The notes below the pieces were generated by a model that did no database searches, was not told where the DNA came from, and saw nothing but the letters and a program-made list of their open reading frames with translations. Both the position numbers and the translations under genes were made by a program. Of a DNA stretch of 64,000 nt, positions 35,732-45,747 are shown piece by piece; position 1 is the first letter of the stretch; each line of letters begins with the position of its first letter. This stretch comes from SG8-4 sp964598225 (GTDB lineage: Bacteria > Planctomycetota > Phycisphaerae > Sedimentisphaerales > Anaerobacaceae): NCBI GenBank assembly GCA_964598225.1, contig CAZRBG010000013.1, forward strand, positions 1 through 64,000. The letters are read 5' to 3'.

Positions 35732-38700
35732 ATGAAACTGACTCTATCAACTGAATCAAATGTAGGCAATTCTGCCCTGGGAATTTTTCTGGTTTCGTTT
35801 CTCTCTGTGGGGCATGCATTTGCCGCCATGAGTCCGCGGGAGATTCTAAGCGACAGTGGCATAACCGGCGGCCTGGTGGTCCATCTTGAATGCGGCGAGG
35901 GCAAGCTCACCGCGGATATAGCGATAAGTGGAAATTATCTTGTACATGGACTTGATAAGAACCCAGGAGATGTCGCTGAGGCCCGCAGCAATCTGCTTGA
36001 CCAAGACCTTTACGGGAAAGTGCAGATCAATGAATTTGATGGAAAGAACCTTCCCTATATCGACAACCTCGTGAATTTACTGGTTGGCGAGAAGCTTGGC
36101 GATGTAAGTAAAGACGAAGTGATGAGAGTGCTGGCTCCGCGTGGTGTCGCCTTTATAGGTGAAGAAAAGATAACCAAAAAATGGCCTGAAAAGATAAAAG
36201 AATGGACCCATTATCTAAACGATTCGACCAATAATGCCGTGAGCGAGGATAAGGTTGCAAGTTACCCAAGGAACATGCAGTGGGCGGCTTCTCCGATGTG
36301 GGCAAGGCATCATGATAAACAGGCCAGTCTAAGTGCGCTGGCGACAAGCAAGGGGCGCCTGTATTACATCGTTGATCGAGGCCCGGCCCATACCCCTTTT
36401 CATGATGCTCAGTGGCGTCTTGAGGCACGCGATGCATTCAATGGTCTGCTCCTTTGGTCAAGGCCGATGAAATCATGGGTATCTCATCTGAGGCGTTTTC
36501 GCTCCGGCCCCGTACAGCTTGCAAGATTGCTTGTGGCTGATAAGGACTACATCTTTGTTGCATTGGGCATCAATGCACCCGTGTCAGTCATTGACGGCGT
36601 TAATGGAGAGGTCATTCGAGAGATAAATTGCACGGTTAATGCTGAAGAGATTGTATATCATGATGGTTTTCTGCTTGTGATAACGGGCAAAGAGGCGGCA
36701 GAGCAAGCTTATGACAGCAATGCCAGTTTTAAGGAGAAGGCGCTTGTGGCGGTCCATCCTGATAAAGGAAAGCTTCTCTGGCGTTATCCGCAAGAGGGTT
36801 TTGTCGATATTATTCCCCGGACATTGGCGGCCTCGGATTCAAGAGTGGTGCTGCAGCAGGAGGGTGATACAGTTTGCCTGGACTTAAAAAGCGGCAAGTG
36901 TATTTGGACTAAGACGGTATTCCAGACACCGAACGACAACGATCCGAACGAAGGAGAAAATAAGAGAAGAAGAAAATTCAGCGGCCGGCGGCGGGGATGG
37001 GTGTTTAGTACGCTGGTGATTCATGATAGCGTGATTCTTACCACTGATAACAAGAAGCTCAGTGCGCTTTCTCTCGGAGACGGTGAGGTACTCTGGAGCG
37101 CGGTTGCGTCGACCCCGTTCAACAAGACACCGTCGGTTGATGTGCTTGTGATAGACGACGTTGTCTGGACGAGCCCTGATTTTGCAGCGGGCCGCGCCCT
37201 TCGGACCGGAGAAGTGGTCCACAAAATCGATAAATCTGAGATTGTCACCGCCGGACATCATCATCGCTGTTATCGCAACAAGGCAGTGGGAGATTTTATC
37301 GTGTACGGCTATCGGGGCATAGACTACCTCGATACAAAGGGAGACAATCACTCCAGGAACAATTGGGTGCGCGGAACATGCCAGTATGGGATCATGCCTG
37401 CCAACGGTCTTATGTACGCTCCGCCACATAACTGCGGGTGTTATCCTGAGGCGATGCTTCGTGGCTTTTGGGCCCTGGCGCCGTCGCAGAGCAAGCTCAG
37501 AGTGCCCGCAGCATTTAACGGAAGGCTAGAAAAAGGGCCAGAATACTCAGTATCGGAAAGGGAACGCCCAAGGTCAAAGTCGGAGCAATGGTGGACACAT
37601 AGAGGCGATCCGGGCAGGACCGGAGTAACTTCCGCAGAGATATCTGATTCGGCGAAAAAAACATGGGAAGCTGATATAGGTGGTGATCTTACGGCACCGG
37701 TATCGGCCTCTGGTTTAGTTCTTGTTGCGTCAAAGGACACCCATACAGTTTATGCCCTGGACGAGGAAACAGGTAGTGAAGTGTGGTCTTATACTGCAGG
37801 CGGACAGGTAGATTCGCCGCCTACGATCTACGGCGATAGCATCCTTTTTGGGGCCGCCAATGGCTGCGTGTATTCGCTTTCGCTAAAAGACGGGGTGCTG
37901 AGGTGGCGTTTTAATGCCGCACCTGTAAGTCTTAATTCTGTTTCTTTCGGCAAGGTCGAGTCTTTGTGGCCCGTGCATGGAAGTATTCTCGTAAAGAACG
38001 TTACGGCCTATTTTGCGGCAGGTAGAAACGCATACCTTGACAAAGGGCTCTTCCTGTTCGGTCTTGATGCTCACAGCGGCAAAGTCAAATACTCCACACG
38101 ACTGCGCGGTCAGCATCCCGGCGCGATACAAAACAGCAATAACATAGAATTAAAGAAGTTTGTCCAGAATGCTACCGATTACAAGACGTTTGAGGCTCGG
38201 GACGAGAGCGACGCCTTTTCCATGGACGGTAATATAGGAGACATCATGCTGGCGGATGATGATTCGATCTATCTGCGGCATATGCGTTTTAACGACAAAC
38301 TCGAACGTCAGGAGAAGTTCAAACATCATCTTTTTTCGACATCAACGTTCGTTGACGACAATGAAGCTCACAGGTCTCATTTCTTCTACGGCAATGGCAA
38401 TTTCCGTCTCTTACCCGTAGCTTATGAATGGATCACCCGCGGCTCGTACGGCGGCTACAATGTGCCGGCCGCGAAGCTGATGATCTATGACGGCAAAACT
38501 CTCTGGGGGTCGGCTCTTGCCGGGCAAGGGAGATCTTTGTTCGCATTTAACATCGAAGGCCTTGATGATCGCTATGAAAAGAATTTTCCGGCAGAGTCTA
38601 AGGAAAAGATCGGCGGGGAGAAGATATGGACACAGAAACTTGACATGCATCCGCGCGCAATGATTAAGGCCGGAGACAACATCATCCTGGCCGGATCAGA

Positions 38701-38881
38701 GCACGTCGATCAGTTGCTGGGTAAATCTGAAGGAGGAATCCTAATAACAGTTTCGGCCGAAAATGGGGAAACGGTTTCGACAACGGCGCTTGATTTCGTG
38801 CCGGTATTTGACGGTATGGCTGCCGCGAATGCAAGCCTTTACATCTCTTTCCAGGATGGCAAACTGGCTTGTTACAGGTAG
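35732..38881 (+). CDS. Exported methyltransferase-fold / PQQ-like beta-propeller fusion protein A
   Basis: The protein (about 1049 residues) has a signal peptide ending near GHAFAAM. A Rossmann methyltransferase-like segment (residues about 45-150) contains VVHLECGEGKL, HGLDKNPGDVAEAR and EFDGKNLPYIDN. It is followed by a large propeller built of PQQ/BamB-type repeats such as LWRYPQEG, VYALDEETGSEVWSY and DGVLRWRF. The motif HHHRCYRNKA and a Cys-rich NWVRGTCQYGIMPANG...NCGCY lie between propeller blades. The start is ambiguous: ATG 35708 has no site, and ATG 35732 is 15 nt after AAGGAG. A paralogue follows directly. Substrate and activity are unknown. Confidence 0.85.
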   Translation: MKLTLSTESNVGNSALGIFLVSFLSVGHAFAAMSPREILSDSGITGGLVVHLECGEGKLTADIAISGNYLVHGLDKNPGDVAEARSNLLDQDLYGKVQINEFDGKNLPYIDNLVNLLVGEKLGDVSKDEVMRVLAPRGVAFIGEEKITKKWPEKIKEWTHYLNDSTNNAVSEDKVASYPRNMQWAASPMWARHHDKQASLSALATSKGRLYYIVDRGPAHTPFHDAQWRLEARDAFNGLLLWSRPMKSWVSHLRRFRSGPVQLARLLVADKDYIFVALGINAPVSVIDGVNGEVIREINCTVNAEEIVYHDGFLLVITGKEAAEQAYDSNASFKEKALVAVHPDKGKLLWRYPQEGFVDIIPRTLAASDSRVVLQQEGDTVCLDLKSGKCIWTKTVFQTPNDNDPNEGENKRRRKFSGRRRGWVFSTLVIHDSVILTTDNKKLSALSLGDGEVLWSAVASTPFNKTPSVDVLVIDDVVWTSPDFAAGRALRTGEVVHKIDKSEIVTAGHHHRCYRNKAVGDFIVYGYRGIDYLDTKGDNHSRNNWVRGTCQYGIMPANGLMYAPPHNCGCYPEAMLRGFWALAPSQSKLRVPAAFNGRLEKGPEYSVSERERPRSKSEQWWTHRGDPGRTGVTSAEISDSAKKTWEADIGGDLTAPVSASGLVLVASKDTHTVYALDEETGSEVWSYTAGGQVDSPPTIYGDSILFGAANGCVYSLSLKDGVLRWRFNAAPVSLNSVSFGKVESLWPVHGSILVKNVTAYFAAGRNAYLDKGLFLFGLDAHSGKVKYSTRLRGQHPGAIQNSNNIELKKFVQNATDYKTFEARDESDAFSMDGNIGDIMLADDDSIYLRHMRFNDKLERQEKFKHHLFSTSTFVDDNEAHRSHFFYGNGNFRLLPVAYEWITRGSYGGYNVPAAKLMIYDGKTLWGSALAGQGRSLFAFNIEGLDDRYEKNFPAESKEKIGGEKIWTQKLDMHPRAMIKAGDNIILAGSEHVDQLLGKSEGGILITVSAENGETVSTTALDFVPVFDGMAAANASLYISFQDGKLACYR

Positions 38882-38948
38882 GGATTTTTCAGTTCGTTTC
38901 CGGCGAATCGCCCAAAGGTTCTGGAGCGGCCAAAAGAGGAGAAAAACG

Positions 38949-41900
38949 ATGAGACATTTGAAGATCACACTGGTATTGCTGTCGTTTGTTTTGACAACTG
39001 TTGATTCAGTGCAGGCTGGCCCTCCGGGTGAGGAGCTTCTGCGGGCGTCGGGGATCAAAGGAGGCGTTGTAGTGCACCTGGGCTGTGGCGACGGCAAAAC
39101 AACCTCCGCCCTTTACGCCGGCAAACGTTTTCTCGTCCACGGCCTGGATACCGATGCGGACGCGGTGGAAAGCGCTAAAGCCAATATCGATTCGCTCGGC
39201 CTTTACGGCATGGTCTCCGTTGAGACGTACGACGGCAAGAACCTGCCCTACGGCGACAATATCGTGAATCTGATCGTAGTTGACGACGCTTCGAACGTCC
39301 CCGCCGAAGAGATTGAGCGTGTTCTCGTGCCGAAAGGAGTCGCACTCGTCAAATCCGGCTTGGAGTTGCTCGACTCATCGCCCCTGGGAAAAGCGGGCGC
39401 GATTAAGGGATGGAACAGATACACGAAACCCTGGCCTGCCGAGATCGACCAGTGGACGCATTTTCTATACGACTCTACCGGCAATGCCGTCACCAGGGAT
39501 AAGCGAGTGCGCCGCCCGCGCCATGTCCAGTGGTACGCGGGACCTAAACGCTCACGCCATCATGATGCGCTGGCGAGTATGAGCGCGATGACATCGAGCA
39601 ACGGCCGGCTGTTCTATATCTTCGATGAAGGTCCGACTTCAATCATGCACCGACCCGCCCGCTGGAAGCTGATAGCACGCGACGCCTTCAATGGCAAGCT
39701 GCTTTGGAAGCGCGATATCCCGACCTGGATGACACACCTGTACAATTTCCGCGCCGGTCCCAAACAACTTCCCCGCCGTCTCGTTTCGGTCGGCGACAGC
39801 GTCTATGGCACACTGGGTCTCTGTGAGCCGGCCTTAAAGCTCGACGCCGCCACGGGAAAGACCCTTCTGACCTATGAGGACTCCGACAATACCGAGGAGC
39901 TTATCCATCACGAAGGGATGCTGCTGGCGGTAATCGGCGATCCGAACATCCTGATGGACAAAGCACATGGGTGCTTCGGCTACTGGGAGATGGCAGAGTA
40001 TGAAGATCCGACGGTAGATAAAAGGATCGTCGCCTATGACGCCGAGACTGGCAGCCAAATGTGGACTGTTACCGGAGACAATCTAAGGCATTTGGTCCCC
40101 TTATCCTTATGCGCTCTCGACAACAATGTCTTCTATCTCGACAACAACAGACTTTACTGTCTCAACTCGAAGAATGGCGAGCAGCGGTGGGCGTCGCCAT
40201 TCGAGACGAAAGGACTGTTCATACGAAGTTACGCGCCAACGGTCGTGGCTCACAATAACGTTATCATGTGTTTGAAATGGAACCGCCTCTGCGCCTACTC
40301 CGTCCAGTCGGGCCAAAAGCTGTGGGAGAACAAAGGCGCGATGGGTTTCGGTTCGCCCGGCGATCTCTTCGCGATAGGCGACAAGGCCTGGATTGTGCCC
40401 ATGACAAAGTCCATCTGGCGGGAAAGCCGCAGAAACAGCGACGGGATCGTCACAACAGGAATCAACGTGCCCAAATCCGTTTTCTTGAACGATGCGAGGA
40501 CGGCGGTTGGCATCGATCTCAATACGGGCGAAATAACAGAGGAGTTGCCGTTCGCCCATACGCAGCACCATCATCGCTGCTACCGCAACAAAGCGACCGA
40601 GCAGTATTTGCTGATCGGCCATAGCGGCATCCAGGTAGTTGACTTGGGAACCAAGAGCTACGAGACCCACAGGTGGGTACGTGGTCTCTGCCAGTATGGA
40701 ATCATGCCGGCGAATGGATATATTTATGTCCCGCCGGATACTTGTCAATGCTACGGATCGGGCAAGATCAATGGATTCTTCGCACTGTCGGAAAAGAACT
40801 CCTGGAAGGACATCGAAGTCACACCTGCCCTGGAGAAAGGCCCGGCCTACATACAGGTGGCGGACAAGCGTGACATAAAATCTGCTCTCAAGACCGGCCG
40901 GGACCAATGGCCTACCTACCGCGGCAACGACTCGCGCAGCGGATCGACTACATGTGAGGTCCCGGGAAAGCCAAAAAAGCAATGGTGCGTCGATATCGGC
41001 AGGACGATCACAGCTCCGGTAATTGCGGCCGAAAAGGTTTTCCTCGCTGAAAAGGATGCCTTTGTCGTCCACTGCCGCGCCACCAAAGACGGCAGGCTGA
41101 TTTGGAAATACCTGGCTGCCGGCCCTATCGACTCGCCGCCCACGATATACAAGGGATTGTGTATCTTCGGCTGCGGTGATGGATCGGTTTACTGTCTGGA
41201 CGCGCAAAACGGAAAGCTGGCGTGGCGTTTCAAGACATCGAAGATCGAGCGACGGATCGGCCATGAGGGCAAGCTGGAATCACCCTTGCGCATCCACGGA
41301 AGCGTGCTGGTGCAGGACGACACAGTCTATTTCGTCGCAGGGTACTCGTCCAACCTCGATGGCGGAATCCGGCTTTACGGCGTGGACGCACGGACGGGCG
41401 AACAGCGCTGCTCCGGCAAGCTTGCCTCGGGCCACTGGGGCAACGACGGACAGTGGGGATTCCTGGCCGATATTCTGGCCTCGGACGGAAAGACTGTAAA
41501 CATGCGTAACGCCCCTTTCGATAATGAACTCAAAAAGATAAGAGGACGTGGGCCTATCATCGCCGCCACGGGCCTGCTCGAGGACTCATGGTTCCACAGA
41601 CAGGGCTGGTCGTCGGCGATGGGCGGAAAAGGCCAGCTCATCGCGTTCGATGAGAACCGATCATTTAGTGTAGGAAATCCTTACACAGGACTGAAACGGC
41701 GCCGAAGGCGAAAGTATCAGGAGTTCAATCAGGTAGGTCACTTCCATCAGAAGTTCACTCGGTACAAGGAGGAGTTCTTCCCGGTGGGCACGACGATCAT
41801 CTCTTCGAGGGGTAAACGCAAAGGCGAAAAAGCCTGGTCTAAAGATATAGAATTGCAGTCCCGTGCCATGGTTTTGGCCGATGAAAAACTCTGCCTGGCC

Positions 41901-42125
41901 GGCTGGATCGATGCCGTGGCAATAGAAATGAAAACGGGGAGACCCAGAAACCCGGCAAATGCGGATTCACATGAATCGGTTCTCCGTATCTACACCGCCG
42001 ATGAAGGCGAGTTGGTTTCGCAAACCAGACTTGAAGCCGAGCCTGTCTTTGATGCAATGGCAGCAGCGTACGGCAAACTGTTTCTGTCACTCAAGAACGG
42101 AAGACTCCTCTGTCTGGCCGAGTGA
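38949..42125 (+). CDS. Exported methyltransferase-fold / PQQ-like beta-propeller fusion protein B
   Basis: The start at 38949 (1058 residues) is fixed by GAGGAG 7 nt upstream and a signal peptide ending VDSVQA. As in its neighbour, a methyltransferase-like domain (VVHLGCGDGKTT, HGLDTDADAVESAKAN, TYDGKNLPYGDN) precedes a PQQ-type propeller (ETGSQMWTVTG, GKLAWRFKTSK). HHHRCYRNKA, RWVRGLCQYGIMPANG and CQCY are conserved between the two. It lies 67 bp behind copy A, and the two likely arose by tandem duplication. A SAM-binding GxGxG-like core is kept, yet the protein is exported, so the domain may have lost its usual role. Confidence 0.87.
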   Translation: MRHLKITLVLLSFVLTTVDSVQAGPPGEELLRASGIKGGVVVHLGCGDGKTTSALYAGKRFLVHGLDTDADAVESAKANIDSLGLYGMVSVETYDGKNLPYGDNIVNLIVVDDASNVPAEEIERVLVPKGVALVKSGLELLDSSPLGKAGAIKGWNRYTKPWPAEIDQWTHFLYDSTGNAVTRDKRVRRPRHVQWYAGPKRSRHHDALASMSAMTSSNGRLFYIFDEGPTSIMHRPARWKLIARDAFNGKLLWKRDIPTWMTHLYNFRAGPKQLPRRLVSVGDSVYGTLGLCEPALKLDAATGKTLLTYEDSDNTEELIHHEGMLLAVIGDPNILMDKAHGCFGYWEMAEYEDPTVDKRIVAYDAETGSQMWTVTGDNLRHLVPLSLCALDNNVFYLDNNRLYCLNSKNGEQRWASPFETKGLFIRSYAPTVVAHNNVIMCLKWNRLCAYSVQSGQKLWENKGAMGFGSPGDLFAIGDKAWIVPMTKSIWRESRRNSDGIVTTGINVPKSVFLNDARTAVGIDLNTGEITEELPFAHTQHHHRCYRNKATEQYLLIGHSGIQVVDLGTKSYETHRWVRGLCQYGIMPANGYIYVPPDTCQCYGSGKINGFFALSEKNSWKDIEVTPALEKGPAYIQVADKRDIKSALKTGRDQWPTYRGNDSRSGSTTCEVPGKPKKQWCVDIGRTITAPVIAAEKVFLAEKDAFVVHCRATKDGRLIWKYLAAGPIDSPPTIYKGLCIFGCGDGSVYCLDAQNGKLAWRFKTSKIERRIGHEGKLESPLRIHGSVLVQDDTVYFVAGYSSNLDGGIRLYGVDARTGEQRCSGKLASGHWGNDGQWGFLADILASDGKTVNMRNAPFDNELKKIRGRGPIIAATGLLEDSWFHRQGWSSAMGGKGQLIAFDENRSFSVGNPYTGLKRRRRRKYQEFNQVGHFHQKFTRYKEEFFPVGTTIISSRGKRKGEKAWSKDIELQSRAMVLADEKLCLAGWIDAVAIEMKTGRPRNPANADSHESVLRIYTADEGELVSQTRLEAEPVFDAMAAAYGKLFLSLKNGRLLCLAE

Positions 42126-42164
42126 ACACCGCAAAATAAACTTTCATATTTACAGGAGACAATA

Positions 42165-42850
42165 ATGACTAAATCCGCCCAAAAAAACAACGTAAACCGT
42201 CGAGAGTTCATCAAACAAAGTGGTGCGATGGCCGCAGGTGCGGCTGTGCTGGCGAGTATCTCGCCTATGGCTTTTGCCTGCGACGACGAGACTATTCGTC
42301 TGGCTCTGATCGGCTGCGGCGGCCGCGGCACAGGCGCCGTAGGTGATGCTCTGAGCGTTCCCAACGAAGGGCCTGTACAGTTATATGCAATGGCCGACAT
42401 CCACGGCGAACGAATTGAACCACGCCTGGCGGCACTGAAGAAGAGGTTCCCTGATAAGGTGAACGTCAGCGCCGACCGGAAATTCATTGGTTTCCAGGCC
42501 TACAAACAGGCCGTGGACATCCTCAGGCCCGGCGATGTCGCTCTGTGCACTACACGCGCTTACATCCGCCCGGTACACGTGGAATACGCAATCAGTAAAG
42601 GCATCAACGTCTTCTTCGAAAAGCCGTTTGCCTCCGATCACCGACAAAGGACCGCTACAGTCCGTGGCAATACGAGTGGAACGACTTCATACACAGCATC
42701 CGGACCGACCGAAAGCACAACGAACTCAAGCGCGCGGTCTACTCAGACCTGACGACGCTTATGGGCCGAGCCGCCTGCCACACCGGCCAGACGGTCACCT
42801 GGGATCAGATAATGAAGTCCCGCTTCCAGTTCTGTGACTATCTCGATGAC
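42165..42850 (+). pseudogene. Tat-exported Gfo/Idh/MocA oxidoreductase, deleted and frameshifted
   Basis: The N-terminus is intact: a Tat signal (NRREFIKQSGAMAAGAAV), then the NAD-binding Rossmann start IRLALIGCGGRGTGAVGDAL and YAMADIHGERIEPRL up to INVFFEKPFASD. After about 42640 the frame turns to nonsense and stops at 42752. In the +1 frame the sequence continues as the genuine C-terminus of the family (SPWQYEWNDFIHSIRTDRKH, then LTTLMGRAACHTGQTVTWDQ). The central catalytic/substrate domain of roughly 250 residues is therefore missing and the frame is broken. The intact homologue would oxidise a sugar or inositol-like substrate. Confidence 0.85.
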
Positions 42851-44311
42851 CTGAGCTACGATGCCCCGGTCCCCGTCAGAGCCTTTCCATTAACACTGGT
42901 TTTTCTTGGCCCGATTATAGTCAATGTCTATGCCAGGAGCCGAGGCGATGACTATCCCAATCTGGCTTTGGGTAAAGAGTCCTATATGGTTCGCCTTCAG
43001 GACAACCTTCCTCCTGCTTCAAACGGGAACGATGGTAATCTGGCTACGGCAGTAAGGAGTACTCCCCGCACAATCGACGCCTACTGGGAAGTGGACCTCG
43101 GACAGGAATATGCAGTTGATCGCGTCAGAGTGATTCCCGACAGCGGCTTTGAGGATCGAATGACTCACACTGTCGTCAGGTTGTTTGACGGGGAACACAC
43201 GTCCGTTTACAGCAGGCACATGGATAGTATTCCGCGGCAGATTTTTGATGTTTGGTGCGGTGGCCCGCGAAGGGCTCGATATGTGCGAGTGGGGCTGGAG
43301 AATAAGGAACGCTCGACACCCGCCGGCGCGTCCAGTTGGGATACATATATAGGCATAAAGGAAGTCGAAGTCTTCGGCAAGGAATCTGCCGAAATAGGGT
43401 TGTTTTCATTTGAGGCCTCGTCATCCCGAATAAGCAGCGGTGAATCAGTCACGTTCAACTGGGCGGTGGCCGATATCACTGAACTGAAGCTGTATCCGGA
43501 TCCGAATATTGATCTACTACATTCCCTGACGGATGTTCTGGGCGTCGGATCGATTACAGTCTTCCCTGAACAATCTACCGAGTATTTGCTGGTGGCTGAG
43601 AATACTTTTGGAGTCTATGTCAAAGCCGCCTCAGTAATAGTCGATGATGTGCCGCTATCGGTATGTATCAACGAGATCATGGCTCGGAACCGCCAGACTC
43701 TCAAAGACGGCTACGGGGATTATTCGGATTGGATAGAGATTCATAATCCTTCCGACATTGAAGTGGAGATGGCAGGATGCGGACTTAGCGACAAACCTGA
43801 TAATCCGATGAAGTGGATATTCCCCGATGTCAAGATACCGCCTCACGGCTATCTGATTGTGTTCGCATCGGGAGACAAGGAACTTGATGAGCCGAATGAT
43901 CCCGAAGGGTATCTCCATACAAACTGGAAGCTGGACGCAAATGGCGAAACTGTGGTCTTGACAGCTCCGGATGGTGTGACTGTTCTGGACGCGATTGTGA
44001 ACTATCCGGCCCAGCGTGCGGATCTTGCCTACGGTCGGGATATGCAGGCAGGCATGGCCCTGCTGGAAGCTCGCATCAGTATGCATTTGTCGGCGCGCGG
44101 AACGCTTAGCCCGGAAAACAACGCTGCCCGTCTGGCCATGCGAATGGAAGAGATACAGGACAGTCTGATTGCCGAATGCGCTCGCTGGGGCTACCAAACA
44201 CCCCAGAGTTGGATCAACGCTGCTGAGAATATTTACAACAACCTTTTCCCGGACCGTACGGCACAGTTGCTGGGTTATCTTCGAGCAAAGGGGTGGTACT
44301 CTGCGAGGTAG
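42761..44311 (+). CDS. Chimeric ORF: Gfo/Idh tail + discoidin/lamin-tail + CotH-like tail
   Basis: The 516-codon frame is a mosaic. Residues 1-40 are the C-terminus of the broken oxidoreductase (MGRAACHTGQTVTWDQIMKS). Residues about 60-210 form an F5/8 discoidin-like domain (NLALGKESYMV, YWEVDLGQEYAVDRVRVIPD). Residues about 300-430 are a lamin-tail domain (VCINEIMARNRQTLKDGYGD, DWIEIHNPSDIEVEMAGCGL). The last 85 residues match the end of CotH-kinase-type spore-coat-like proteins (LIAECARWGYQTPQSWINAA). The frame is open throughout but has no signal peptide of its own and no start with a clear ribosome binding site. It is probably non-functional or reassembled by deletions. Confidence 0.75.
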   Translation: MGRAACHTGQTVTWDQIMKSRFQFCDYLDDLSYDAPVPVRAFPLTLVFLGPIIVNVYARSRGDDYPNLALGKESYMVRLQDNLPPASNGNDGNLATAVRSTPRTIDAYWEVDLGQEYAVDRVRVIPDSGFEDRMTHTVVRLFDGEHTSVYSRHMDSIPRQIFDVWCGGPRRARYVRVGLENKERSTPAGASSWDTYIGIKEVEVFGKESAEIGLFSFEASSSRISSGESVTFNWAVADITELKLYPDPNIDLLHSLTDVLGVGSITVFPEQSTEYLLVAENTFGVYVKAASVIVDDVPLSVCINEIMARNRQTLKDGYGDYSDWIEIHNPSDIEVEMAGCGLSDKPDNPMKWIFPDVKIPPHGYLIVFASGDKELDEPNDPEGYLHTNWKLDANGETVVLTAPDGVTVLDAIVNYPAQRADLAYGRDMQAGMALLEARISMHLSARGTLSPENNAARLAMRMEEIQDSLIAECARWGYQTPQSWINAAENIYNNLFPDRTAQLLGYLRAKGWYSAR

Positions 44312-44574
44312 CCGTCAATGATGCTTCAGAAGAAAAACAGTGCTATATTGACGTCATCATACAATATGTGATAGTCTGCTGAAATAGCTGATAGGATTCT
44401 CTTAATCCCCAAAAAACAGCAACAAGACACAAGAAAGCATAAGCAGAACGCTGAGAAGACGCGATCCCTTAGAACGCAGTGGTTTCGGGTCGTTCTCATT
44501 AGCATTACTGCCGGTGATTTATGGTTAAACGGCCGAGATACCCAAGTTGGATTCTCTGATAGGAGCTAACAATC

Positions 44575-45747
44575 ATGAGCAGTCGATTCAATCGAAGAGA
44601 TGTTCTCAAACTTGCAGCGGGTGCGATGATCCCGGCAGTTGAGGCGGGTGGTTTTGAGGTGATCCGGTCTTCCTCTGGAAACGCCATGCCTTCGTATCTG
44701 CACAGATACGAAGACCTCTACGCCAAGGATCCGCGGCGTGCTGCATTAGCGTGGTTTGCGGACGCGGACTTCGGGCTTTTCATGCACTACGGCTTATACA
44801 GCCTTCTGGGTCGAGGTGAATGGGTTATGTTGCGCGAAAAAATACCGGTCAAGGAATACATGAAACTAAAGGACAGGTTCGCCGCTGATAATTTCAATCC
44901 GGATTTTATTACGGATATGGCGCTGGAAGCTAAAATGAAATACGTCAACATCACTTCGCGTCATCATGACGGTTTCTGTCTCTTCGAGACAAAAGAGCAT
45001 GATTATCACAGTATGGCCTCGCCTGCAAAGCGGGACCTGATCGGCGATCTGGCACAGGCATGTCAGAAGAAAGGACTGGGCCTGTTTCTCTATTATTCAT
45101 ACGCTGCAGACTGGTGGCATCCTTACTTCTATGCACGTGAGGCCGGCTGGAAAAATGCCCGACCTGCCTACGAATCGCCACCGGAGCGGTACAAATGGCG
45201 GAAAGATGAAGATTTTCAGATATACGTAGATTATGTCCACGGGCAATTGCGTGAGCTTCTGACGAACTACGGACCTATTGCGGGGATATGGTTTGATCCT
45301 ATTATGGGATTCTACAGCAGGCCGGATCTATTCCCCATGGAAGAAACATATGCCCTGGTGCGCTCGCTCCAGACTCAGGTACTGATCTCATTCAAACAGG
45401 GAGCCACAGGCACCGAAGATTTTGCCGCCCCCGAGCGTTCCGGGCATTCACTTGCCAATCGGCTCGAGAATCCAAAGCATCGTAGAGTGGCCGAACACGC
45501 CTGGGAGCAAAACAAAAATAAACATAACGAAATATGCGACACGCTGCAACCCCGCATCTGGGGTTACAGAAAGGCGGACGATGAGAAACACCTCGATGCC
45601 GATGAAGTGTTGAAACGGCTGCACGCTGCGAAAGACAGAAATTGCAATCTTCTGATGAACACAGGTCCCCTGCCCGACGGTTCCATACATCCCGTGGATG
45701 TTGAGACTCTGCGAAAAGTCGGCCGGACTTTACACAATAAGCTTTAG
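44575..45747 (+). CDS. Alpha-L-fucosidase (GH29), Tat-exported
   Basis: The 390-residue protein has an N-terminal FNRRDVLKLAAGAMIPA, a twin-arginine signal. The body matches GH29 fucosidases: WFADADFGLFMHYGLYSLLG, YVNITSRHHDGFCLFETKEH, and GPIAGIWFDPIMG, where the Asp in WFD is in the nucleophile position. It ends in NCNLLMNTGPLPDGSIH. It would release L-fucose from host or algal glycans in the periplasm. The C-terminal beta-sandwich of longer GH29 enzymes is absent. A GGAG site precedes the ATG. It lies beside the broken oxidoreductase and the group II intron remnant. Confidence 0.9.
   Translation: MSSRFNRRDVLKLAAGAMIPAVEAGGFEVIRSSSGNAMPSYLHRYEDLYAKDPRRAALAWFADADFGLFMHYGLYSLLGRGEWVMLREKIPVKEYMKLKDRFAADNFNPDFITDMALEAKMKYVNITSRHHDGFCLFETKEHDYHSMASPAKRDLIGDLAQACQKKGLGLFLYYSYAADWWHPYFYAREAGWKNARPAYESPPERYKWRKDEDFQIYVDYVHGQLRELLTNYGPIAGIWFDPIMGFYSRPDLFPMEETYALVRSLQTQVLISFKQGATGTEDFAAPERSGHSLANRLENPKHRRVAEHAWEQNKNKHNEICDTLQPRIWGYRKADDEKHLDADEVLKRLHAAKDRNCNLLMNTGPLPDGSIHPVDVETLRKVGRTLHNKL

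Noticed and set aside
40107..41264. 385-codon minus-strand ORF in the second propeller gene
   Set aside because: Antisense shadow of a conserved gene; the plus strand has clear propeller and methyltransferase motifs.
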